This document shows, in pieces, positions 1 through 6,165 of a DNA stretch of 6,871 nt. This DNA comes from Chitinophagaceae bacterium (lineage in GTDB: Bacteria; Bacteroidota; Bacteroidia; Chitinophagales; Chitinophagaceae): the NCBI GenBank assembly GCA_026785745.1, contig JAJAZO010000184.1, forward strand, positions 1 to 6,871, read 5' to 3'. Below the pieces are notes generated by a model. It worked only from the letters and a program-made list of their open reading frames with translations, was not told the origin of the DNA and did no database searches. Position 1 is the first letter of the stretch, and each line of letters opens with the position of its first letter. A program made the translations under genes and the position numbers.

Positions 1-62
1 AGTTTGGCCATTTTCAACGTTTCTGGTTCATTGAATCGCTGCAAGAAAGAAGATAACTGCAT
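1..62 (-). CDS. N-terminal fragment of a protein, possibly a PLP-dependent aminotransferase (cut by window edge)
   Basis: Reading leftward from the ATG at 62-60 there are 20 open codons before the window ends, beginning MQLSSFLQRF and continuing NEPETLKMAK. An in-frame TAG stop at 65-63 lies directly before the ATG, so no longer start exists. The leader between this gene and the lipoprotein gene upstream holds a promoter-like sequence at 89-120 on the same strand. The pattern 'ETLKMAKL' near the N-terminus resembles the start of class I PLP-dependent aminotransferases, which often begin with a short segment of this kind before the ELKAKG-type helix. That resemblance is from memory and rests on 20 residues, so the function is a guess. 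That this is a real coding start is better supported, by the open frame, the promoter and the protein-like composition. Confidence 0.5.
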   Translation of the reverse strand, partial: MQLSSFLQRFNEPETLKMAK

Positions 63-88
63 CTAAGTTGGTTTTAAAACAGGTTAAT

Positions 89-120
89 AAAAGATAACAA
101 GCAGGCAGTCGTTTTACAAA
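89..120 (-). promoter_or_regulatory. Putative Bacteroidota-type promoter for the gene at 62-1
   Basis: On the minus strand TTTG (120-117) is followed after exactly 20 bases by TATCTTTT (96-89). This matches the Bacteroidota housekeeping promoter TTTG-N19-21-TAnnTTTG except for the last base. Transcription would start near 85 and give a leader of roughly 20 bases before the ATG at 62. It would separate this gene from the lipoprotein gene that ends at 148. The leader contains a 10-bp palindrome, GTTTTAAAAC, at 71-80, whose significance is unclear. Confidence 0.45.
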
Positions 121-147
121 GTGCCCGAAGATAAAACATTAACCTAT

Positions 148-1485
148 TCAATCAGTATAGTTATAGAAAATGGAAGAAAGTTCCGGTTTGTTTTTCCGAA
201 CCCTTGTTCGTTCATATTCATAAATAACCCGACCCAGGTTCTTCATGAAAGGAAAACCTATTGAATCATAATCATATTTGTCATCATTGAAAATACCATC
301 ACTGTTGCAATACACAACAGCACTGAGCATAAATTCAATGTTATTTTTGAGGTCGGCTATATAAGCGGCATCAATGAGAAAACCATATGCATCCCCTACT
401 TTATTAAAGATGCGGATATGGGGTACAGTTTTACCGGGTTCTGAACCATAAAAAAGGAATTTGACATATGTATCCCAATACTGCGGTGCGGCATATACAG
501 GCGACTTTGATTCGCCTGGACGCATAGACATATACAATCGTAAGAAATCATAATCCTCTTTTGTAAGATTGAATTGTTGTTCCTTTGGAACTGCTTTGGG
601 AAAAATAATGCTTCTTACGATGCTATGCAGATTATTCAACGGCAATAAATTCTTTTTAGAAAAATCAAATGGCTCATTCACTATTTTATCACCCTGCATA
701 TATCCTTTGCCCAGTTTGATGTTTCTTTGAATATAAAGCAGTTTACTTTTTTCGGCAGGTTTTACATACAGCACTTTACCAGTTGAATCAAAAAATGTTA
801 CAGGGTTAGTATTCCTGTTTTGTTCTTCTGTTAATGAAATACTGAGCCGATGGATAATCTGCACATCGGTATACCCCATTTTGTGTAATGAGTTATTGAT
901 ATACTCCTGCCCCAAAAATTCGTACAGGCGGTTAAAAGCATCATTATCGCTAACTAATAATATTTTCTTTATATAATGAGCAATGGTAGGTCTTCCATCA
1001 GCTGCAGAGGGATCATTATTCACAATAGTTTGACTTCCTCCTGCTGATTCAGTCATCATAGTTGTGCCCTTGTTCAATCCCGGAATTTTTAATTCATTCA
1101 ATTTTTGTAAAGCCAGGATGGCAATGGGTAATTTAACAGTAGAAGCCGGGTAGAAATAATTACTGTTGTTGAGATTAAATGTGTGATTGGTAAATTTTGG
1201 TTTATACTTTTCTTTTTTAGCCCGGTCAATCTGCGTATAAATTATTTGCACTCCCAGTTGCTCTTTTCTTGAAAGAATATCATTAAAAAGCTGTGGATAT
1301 TTTGCCAACAGATTGTTCAGGAAAGTGTCCTGTAAGTTATTCTGTTGGTGGTTGAAGGTTTGTTTATTCACAAGAGATGAATTAGCAGATGTTTGATTCG
1401 TTTTCTTTGAATTTATACAGCCAGCTGTGGCAATCAGGGCAATTAGAGCTATAAATGCGTTCTTAAAATGACTGGCTATTTTCAT
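148..1485 (-). CDS. Serine hydrolase lipoprotein, class A beta-lactamase / penicillin-binding fold
   Basis: This 445-residue protein starts with a lipoprotein signal: Lys2 and Lys8, a hydrophobic core at about 10-20, then TAGC with the lipidated cysteine at 23. A polar Asn/Gln/Ser-rich linker follows (about 25-55). The catalytic domain carries the active-site triad of the serine beta-lactamase/DD-peptidase superfamily: STVK with nucleophile Ser115 and Lys118, SDN at 179-181, and KVG at 362-364 in the place of the usual KTG. SDN to KVG is about 183 residues, against roughly 100 in class A beta-lactamases, so there is an insertion of some 80 residues. I cannot find a convincing ExxLN omega-loop glutamate, which argues against an efficient beta-lactamase. 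A cell-wall-related or other serine hydrolase anchored in the envelope is as likely. The start is forced: an in-frame TAA lies at 1497-1495, just 5' of the ATG. It is transcribed divergently from secDF. I saw no strong promoter for it; the nearest match is GAACTTTG at 1543-1536. Confidence 0.9.
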   Translation of the reverse strand: MKIASHFKNAFIALIALIATAGCINSKKTNQTSANSSLVNKQTFNHQQNNLQDTFLNNLLAKYPQLFNDILSRKEQLGVQIIYTQIDRAKKEKYKPKFTNHTFNLNNSNYFYPASTVKLPIAILALQKLNELKIPGLNKGTTMMTESAGGSQTIVNNDPSAADGRPTIAHYIKKILLVSDNDAFNRLYEFLGQEYINNSLHKMGYTDVQIIHRLSISLTEEQNRNTNPVTFFDSTGKVLYVKPAEKSKLLYIQRNIKLGKGYMQGDKIVNEPFDFSKKNLLPLNNLHSIVRSIIFPKAVPKEQQFNLTKEDYDFLRLYMSMRPGESKSPVYAAPQYWDTYVKFLFYGSEPGKTVPHIRIFNKVGDAYGFLIDAAYIADLKNNIEFMLSAVVYCNSDGIFNDDKYDYDSIGFPFMKNLGRVIYEYERTRVRKNKPELSSIFYNYTD

Positions 1486-1849
1486 CCGATTAAATTAGCA
1501 AGAAAAATTGATGAATGAAGATGAAGAAAGTTCCTCAAAGTTCAACCTCGTTACAATCTTTTGAAATAATTATCGCAGAGGGATAAAAGGAATAGTTTAT
1601 AAATGACCTTGTGGTTTTACTGCAATTATCTTTTCCTCCGGCCAACCTGTTTTTAAACATAACCCTGTGAAATACAATTGAAAAAGACCCATTCTGCCGT
1701 CTCAAAATTGGCCGAAACCGTCCGATAAAATTATGGTCGAAACCCCTATCTTTGCACCTCTTTAAAAATTCCCTTAACAGCCTTTCCCTGTGCTTGTAAC
1801 CACGGTGAACAAGTATAGTGTGAAAGAAAACATGTAAAACGATCATTGT
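1486..1849. other. Divergent intergenic region between the lipoprotein gene and secDF
   Basis: These 364 bases separate two divergent genes. I see no protein-like reading frame; the minus-strand open frame here runs into the start of secDF and looks like a shadow. The right half holds a good -7 element for secDF (1747-1754). From there about 90 bases of untranslated leader run to the ATG at 1850, including a start-stop pair ATGTAA at 1832-1837 whose TAA is in frame with secDF. For the leftward gene only a weak -7-like GAACTTTG (1543-1536) is visible. A 7-bp inverted pair, CGGCCAA at 1639-1645 and TTGGCCG at 1708-1714, is probably chance. Confidence 0.6.
1747..1754 (+). promoter_or_regulatory. 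secDF: Putative -7 promoter element for secDF
   Basis: TATCTTTG, followed by CA, is an exact match to the Bacteroidota -7 consensus TAnnTTTG. No TTG is present at the expected distance upstream (about 1721-1730), so the -33 half is missing or degenerate. Initiation near 1758 would give a leader of about 90 bases before the secDF ATG. Confidence 0.5.
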
Positions 1850-4800
1850 ATGCAACTGAAAGGTTTGGTTCGCTTTTTTACTATTCTCCTCATTGTTTAC
1901 TCTCTCTATCAACTGTCTTTTACTTTTTTCGTAAGAAATCATGAAAAGAAGATGGAGGTTAAAGCCAGGACTTATGTAAAAAATAATTACAAAAGTGCTG
2001 CCGAAAAATATCCGAACAATAAAGATTCGCAGGCCATCTACCAGGAATCATTAGACAAAACTTACCAGGAAAGGCTGAAGCGTTTACTGGACAGCACCAA
2101 AGATGTAACCGTTACTTACGGTATTAACGGTGCGGTTAGTTACCAGAAAGCAAAAGGCGAAGAGTTGAATCTTGGTCTTGATCTGCAAGGTGGTATGAAC
2201 GTAACGCTGGAAGTGGAGATGTCTGGTTTACTGAAATCATTGGCTAATAACTCAAAAGACCCTAATTTTTTAGCAGCGATACAAAATGCTGATAAACGTA
2301 AGGCTAACAGTGATGCCAATTTCATCACCTTGTTCATTGAAGAATACAGGAAACTGGAACCAACCAGGCCGCTTGCTTCATTGTTTACCAGTGCAAGTGC
2401 TGACAAGATCAATGTTAAATCAACGGATAGTGAGGTAGAAACCTATATCCGTAATGAGTCTTCAACCGCCTTTGAAACTACATTCGACAGGTTAACCAAC
2501 CGTATTGACCAGTTTGGTGTAGCACAGCCAAACATTACCAAAAATCCTGCTAAAGGAATCATCAATGTAGAACTACCGGGTGTAAAGGATAAAGAAAGAG
2601 TAAGAAATTATTTGCAGAGTACTGCAAACCTGCAAGTCTGGGAATTATACACATTGGCAGATCCTAATTATTCAGCAGGCTGGCAAAAAACAATTGAAAC
2701 CTTTAATATTAAGTACGGTGGTGTAAAAGATACAACTGCTAAAAAGGATACAAGTACTACAGTTGATTCAGCAGGAACACAACCGAAGAAGATTGATTCG
2801 ACTAAGCCTAAAACACTGTCTGAAGAAATTGGGAAAACTGATACCGACACTGCTGGTACTACTACAACAGCTACAACCGGAAACACTTTTGATAAATATT
2901 TAGACGCCTCCGGTTTTCAGCCATACCAGGATAAAGACGGAAAAGTAAACTATCCTTCTGCCGTTGGTTCTATCGCTATTAAAGATTCGGCTGAAGTAAG
3001 AAGATTTCTTGAAGAATTCAGAGGCAATTTCCCCGGAGATGTCATATTTGCTTACGGTATTGCACCAAAAGATAAAAACGGAAAATCAGGTTCAAGGGTT
3101 CCTTTATATGCCCTCAAAACATTTGGCCGGGCAACTGCTAAGTTGGAAGGCGATGCTGTAACTGATGCCCGCCAGGATTTTGACCAATATGGCAAAGTGG
3201 AGATAAGAATGGAGATGAATAAAGCTGGTGCCAATATCTGGAAAAAAATGACAGAAGAAAACATTGGCAAACCAATTGCCATTGTACTTGATAATGTTGT
3301 TCACTCAGCACCTAACGTAATCAGTTCTATTCCTGATGGCACTTCTTCCATTTCCGGAAGCTATACACAGCAGGATGCTGCCGACCTTGCCCGTATATTA
3401 AAAATTGGTAAACTGCCTGCTCCTGCTAAGATTGTTCAGGAACAACAGGTCGGCCCTTCACTCGGTAAAAAAGCGATTGAAGGTGGTGCCAAAGCATTCA
3501 TTATTTCTTTCGTTGTTATCTTCCTGCTGATGCTGGTGTATTATAATACCAGCGGATGGGTAGCCAATATCGCCTTAATCCTGAACCTGCTTTTCACCGT
3601 TGGTGTACTGGCAGGTTTTGGTGCCTCGTTAACAGCTCCGGGTATTGCCGGTCTGGTATTGACGATTGGTATGGCGGTGGATACGAACGTAATCATTTAT
3701 GAACGTATTAAAGAAGAGCTATCGAAGGGCAAGGGGTATATTCCCGCCATTAATGAGGGTTATAAACGATCCTTGCCGCCGGTACTGGATGCCCACATTA
3801 CAGTTTTGCTTACTTCAATCATCTTGTTCACATTTGGATTAGGTCCTGTAAAAGGTTTTGCTACTACACAGATCATTGGTATTCTTTTATCATTGTTCTG
3901 TGGTATCCTGGTGAGCCGCTGGATTACTGAATGGTTTACCAACAAGAAAAAACACCTTGAATATTTTACCGGCGTTTCCCGTCGTGTATTCAAACATGCT
4001 AAATACAAATTCATCGAATATCGTAAGATAGCTTATGTAGTTTCATTCATCGTATTGGCGCTTGGTATTGCTTCTTACTTTAATGGATTTGATTATGGTG
4101 TTGAATTCAAAGGGGGCCGCAGCTTCAGAGTTGGTTTTGAAAAGCCTGTAGATGATATTGAAAAGGTAAGGGCTGACTTGCGGGCTGCCTTCAATGGTGA
4201 AAACCCGGTTATTAAAACAATTGGTGATAATGCAACCCTTGACATCACCACTTCATATGAAATTAATAACCCCAGCAGAGCGGCAGATTCATTGGTAGAA
4301 ACCAAATTGATAGAAGGTTTGAAAAACTACCTTCCTGCAGGTATCTCTTATGAAAAATTTGATACTGAGTATAAACAGAAATCGGACAAAGTGCTACCCA
4401 CCATTTCTGATGACCTGAAAAGAGGAGCGATAAAAGCTACTTTATTTGCCCTTTTCATTATCTTCCTGTATATCTTCATACGTTTCCGTGACTGGAGGTA
4501 TTCGCTGGGTACTATTGTTGCACTATTGCACGACGTATTAGTTGCACTGATTGTCTTCTCGTTTGCAAGAGCCATTGTTCCATTCCCGTTAGAAATCGAC
4601 CAGCACTTTATTGCAGCGATATTAACGGTAATCGGCTTCTCGATGAATGATACGGTAATTGTATTTGACCGTATCCGTGAAGACAGCGGCCTGATGCCAA
4701 ATGCCCCAAGAGGAGAAATAATCAACCGGGCAATCAATGAAACCCTGAGCCGTACATTAATGACATCATTAACGGTGTTCCTGACCATCCTTATCCTCTT

Positions 4801-4984
4801 CCTGGTAGGTGGAGAGGTAACAAAAGGTTTTGCATTCGCCATGTTGATCGGTGTGCTAACAGGTACTTACTCATCAATCTTTGTGGCTGCACCAATTCTT
4901 GTTGATCTGGGCGGTAAAAGACCATTGGGTAAAAAAGCAGTGATTGAGAAAACTAAGCCTGCCACAACAGCAACCAAGAGTTAA
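1850..4984 (+). CDS. secDF: Fused protein translocase subunit SecDF
   Basis: SecDF is the membrane partner of SecYEG that uses the ion gradient to pull exported proteins across the inner membrane. This 1044-residue protein carries SecD then SecF in one chain. SecD half: first membrane span at about 5-28, the conserved LGLDLQGG at 108-115, a large periplasmic P1 domain to about 548, then spans near 549-565, 571-589, 598-618, 650-664 and 671-692. SecF half: span at about 727-744, the GVEFKGG motif at 750-756, a small periplasmic domain, and the remaining spans after about 860, for twelve in total. Asp611 in IGMAVDTNV, Asp934 in FSMNDTV and Arg968 in LSRTLMTS fall where the ion-pathway Asp340, Asp637 and Arg671 of Thermus SecDF lie; the 34-residue gap between the last two is identical. 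A threonine-rich insertion of about 52 residues (294-345) sits in P1. The start is forced by an in-frame TAA at 1835-1837. SecD and SecF are separate in E. coli, but fusion is common in Bacteroidota. Confidence 0.98.
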   Translation: MQLKGLVRFFTILLIVYSLYQLSFTFFVRNHEKKMEVKARTYVKNNYKSAAEKYPNNKDSQAIYQESLDKTYQERLKRLLDSTKDVTVTYGINGAVSYQKAKGEELNLGLDLQGGMNVTLEVEMSGLLKSLANNSKDPNFLAAIQNADKRKANSDANFITLFIEEYRKLEPTRPLASLFTSASADKINVKSTDSEVETYIRNESSTAFETTFDRLTNRIDQFGVAQPNITKNPAKGIINVELPGVKDKERVRNYLQSTANLQVWELYTLADPNYSAGWQKTIETFNIKYGGVKDTTAKKDTSTTVDSAGTQPKKIDSTKPKTLSEEIGKTDTDTAGTTTTATTGNTFDKYLDASGFQPYQDKDGKVNYPSAVGSIAIKDSAEVRRFLEEFRGNFPGDVIFAYGIAPKDKNGKSGSRVPLYALKTFGRATAKLEGDAVTDARQDFDQYGKVEIRMEMNKAGANIWKKMTEENIGKPIAIVLDNVVHSAPNVISSIPDGTSSISGSYTQQDAADLARILKIGKLPAPAKIVQEQQVGPSLGKKAIEGGAKAFIISFVVIFLLMLVYYNTSGWVANIALILNLLFTVGVLAGFGASLTAPGIAGLVLTIGMAVDTNVIIYERIKEELSKGKGYIPAINEGYKRSLPPVLDAHITVLLTSIILFTFGLGPVKGFATTQIIGILLSLFCGILVSRWITEWFTNKKKHLEYFTGVSRRVFKHAKYKFIEYRKIAYVVSFIVLALGIASYFNGFDYGVEFKGGRSFRVGFEKPVDDIEKVRADLRAAFNGENPVIKTIGDNATLDITTSYEINNPSRAADSLVETKLIEGLKNYLPAGISYEKFDTEYKQKSDKVLPTISDDLKRGAIKATLFALFIIFLYIFIRFRDWRYSLGTIVALLHDVLVALIVFSFARAIVPFPLEIDQHFIAAILTVIGFSMNDTVIVFDRIREDSGLMPNAPRGEIINRAINETLSRTLMTSLTVFLTILILFLVGGEVTKGFAFAMLIGVLTGTYSSIFVAAPILVDLGGKRPLGKKAVIEKTKPATTATKS

Positions 4985-5006
4985 AAAACAGAATACCTTA
5001 CTAATA

Positions 5007-5035
5007 AGAAAAGCCTCCAAATCGGAGGCTTTTCT
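5007..5035. terminator. Rho-independent terminator, probably bidirectional, between secDF and the Fe-S carrier gene
   Basis: A perfect 12-bp inverted repeat, AGAAAAGCCTCC (5007-5018) and GGAGGCTTTTCT (5024-5035), encloses a 5-base loop. The GC-rich core is flanked by A residues on the left arm and T residues on the right arm, so the hairpin has a U-rich 3' side when read in either direction. It lies 23 bases after the secDF stop and about 90 bases after the stop of the convergent minus-strand gene, as expected of a shared terminator. Confidence 0.88.
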
Positions 5036-5123
5036 GTTGAATATAGCTTGTTGAAAATTTATTATTCAATTCTTTCCGTCATTAAATATTCGCTACTTAA
5101 CTCCAATGCAAGTGGAATTGATT

Positions 5124-5468
5124 TTATACCGCAAAAGATGTTCCGCAGCCACACGTAGTGCTTGCATTAGGGTTTTTAAAAGTAAATCCTCTGTTGTTCA
5201 GGCCATCCTGCCAGTCCACCAGCATACCATATAAGTACATCTCATGTGCTTTGTCCATAATGCAGGTAATACCATTTATTTCAAAATGACTGTCATTTTC
5301 TTTAGGCTGATCAAACCCAAGCACATAAGTCATACCAGAGCAACCGCCGCCCTTCACCCCTACTCTTAATCTTTGGGCAGTATCAAAACCGTCAGCCGCC
5401 ATCAGTTTTCTTATTTCAATAATAGCTCCGTCAGTTAAAGTAACCGGTGTTGTCATTGTTGTTTCCAT
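5124..5468 (-). CDS. A-type iron-sulfur cluster carrier, HesB/IscA/ErpA family
   Basis: This small cytoplasmic protein (114 residues from the ATG at 5468) belongs to the A-type carriers, which receive Fe-S clusters from a scaffold and pass them to apoproteins. The three cluster-binding cysteines are present: Cys43 in GGGCSGMTY, and Cys106 and Cys108 in TTCGCGTSF. The segment FTFKNPN followed by four residues and CGCG (95-109) fits the HesB signature pattern. Length and cysteine spacing (63 residues between the first two) are like E. coli IscA. Which subtype it is (IscA, ErpA or SufA) cannot be told from this sequence, and no isc or suf genes are adjacent. A longer frame opens with TTG at 5504, but that TTG is the -33 element of the likely promoter, so I reject it. 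ATG at 5456 (110 residues) is an equally good start and fits the predicted transcription start better. The gene is convergent with secDF and divergent from the gene at 5630. Confidence 0.95.
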   Translation of the reverse strand: METTMTTPVTLTDGAIIEIRKLMAADGFDTAQRLRVGVKGGGCSGMTYVLGFDQPKENDSHFEINGITCIMDKAHEMYLYGMLVDWQDGLNNRGFTFKNPNASTTCGCGTSFAV

Positions 5469-5472
5469 TTTA

Positions 5473-5504
5473 CAAAAATAAATATTCTTTTGCAGCCATA
5501 GCAA
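5473..5504 (-). promoter_or_regulatory. Promoter of the Fe-S carrier gene (Bacteroidota type)
   Basis: On the minus strand TTG (5504-5502) is followed after 21 bases by TATTTTTG (5480-5473). Both halves match the Bacteroidota consensus TTG-N17-23-TAnnTTTG. Transcription would start at about 5469, so ATG 5468 would be essentially leaderless and ATG 5456 would have a leader of about 13 bases. Confidence 0.65.
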
Positions 5505-5599
5505 TGTGGTATTTCCGATAAAGGAAATTTAACTAAACCCCCTATTTTCCTCTTTGTATTGATTCCCAATTACTACGCCTTAATCCCAATACCCTTTCC

Positions 5600-5607
5600 T
5601 ATTTTTG
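5600..5607 (+). promoter_or_regulatory. Putative -7 promoter element for the small membrane protein / mutase unit
   Basis: TATTTTTG matches TAnnTTTG and lies 22 bases before the ATG at 5630, leaving a leader of about 15-20 bases. No TTG is found 17-23 bases upstream, so only one half of the promoter is supported. Confidence 0.4.
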
Positions 5608-5629
5608 CCGAAACATATACAATTCATCT

Positions 5630-6133
5630 ATGAATTTAACCGACATAAGCATTATCCTTTCCGTAACAGCTATTATTCTTGCCCTGTTTGCCGTTTTTGC
5701 CCACAAATTCAAACCACCAGTTAAGTCGCCAGCCGCAAAATTTGACAGTATGCCCATGCAGCTACAGGCTTATGAAAGATTAGTATTATTAACAGAAAGA
5801 ATTGCTCTTCCTAACCTCATCAGCCGTCTTAGCCAGCCGGGTATTTCTGCTTATGAAATGAAAATCATTCTGATAGAAAACATTAAACAGGAATTTGACT
5901 ACAACAGTACGCAACAATTGTATGTAAGCCAGGTAAGCTGGGATGCCGTTCGCAACCTGAAAGAGCAAAACATCATGGTAATAAACCAGGTATCTGGTAC
6001 ATTGCCCCCAACGGCATCGGCTGCCGATTTAAATAAAAAAATATTGGAAATATTGATGTCGCAACCCAATGGTGCTTTGCATGAACTGGTGGCACAGGCA
6101 TTAAATTATGAAGCGAAAAAAATAATGAAATAG
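5630..6133 (+). CDS. Small single-span membrane protein of unknown function, upstream of the mutase
   Basis: I do not recognise a characterised family in this 167-residue protein; it looks like a lineage-restricted Bacteroidota protein. The N-terminus is a clear membrane span (about residues 6-24, Ile/Leu/Val/Ala-rich) followed by His-Lys-Phe-Lys and a Pro-Pro stretch. This predicts an N-terminal anchor with the remaining 140 or so residues in the cytoplasm (positive residues follow the span). The soluble part looks helical, with a leucine- and isoleucine-rich segment at about 44-95, a short Pro/Ala/Ser hinge near 125-131 and a final helix ending in Lys. It has no cysteine and no obvious catalytic motif. 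The gene ends 32 bases before the mutase start on the same strand, with no terminator between, so co-transcription is likely. A role in assembling, anchoring or regulating the mutase can be proposed only from position. The gene itself is well supported by its open frame and upstream -7 element. Confidence 0.85.
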   Translation: MNLTDISIILSVTAIILALFAVFAHKFKPPVKSPAAKFDSMPMQLQAYERLVLLTERIALPNLISRLSQPGISAYEMKIILIENIKQEFDYNSTQQLYVSQVSWDAVRNLKEQNIMVINQVSGTLPPTASAADLNKKILEILMSQPNGALHELVAQALNYEAKKIMK

Positions 6134-6165
6134 TGCTGGTTACTTAAAGTTCATAAAGTCATTTT

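Noticed and set aside
71..80. A 10-bp perfect palindrome GTTTTAAAAC in the leader of the left-edge gene, considered as an operator.
   Set aside because: It is AT-rich and short, has no second copy nearby, and is easily expected by chance.
111..137. GTTTTA (111-116) and TAAAAC (132-137) as a possible terminator after the lipoprotein gene.
   Set aside because: The stem is only 6 bp and AT-rich, with a 15-base loop and no GC core, so it would be unstable.
1639..1714. Inverted pair CGGCCAA / TTGGCCG in the secDF upstream region.
   Set aside because: The arms are 7 bp and 62 bases apart, which is within chance expectation, and they do not frame the promoter symmetrically.
1535..1942. A 135-residue minus-strand open frame across the intergenic region and the start of secDF.
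   Set aside because: It overlaps the certain start of secDF, its translation has no recognisable features, and it would place a gene antisense over the secDF promoter.
4348..4842. A 164-residue minus-strand open frame inside secDF, and several shorter ones at 2140-4305.
   Set aside because: All are antisense shadows of the conserved secDF coding sequence, with no promoter or conserved motif of their own.
5505..5629. Possible riboswitch (for example cobalamin) ahead of the mutase unit.
   Set aside because: Only 125 bases separate the divergent genes, no B12-box-like conserved sequence is visible, and the predicted leader is under 25 bases.
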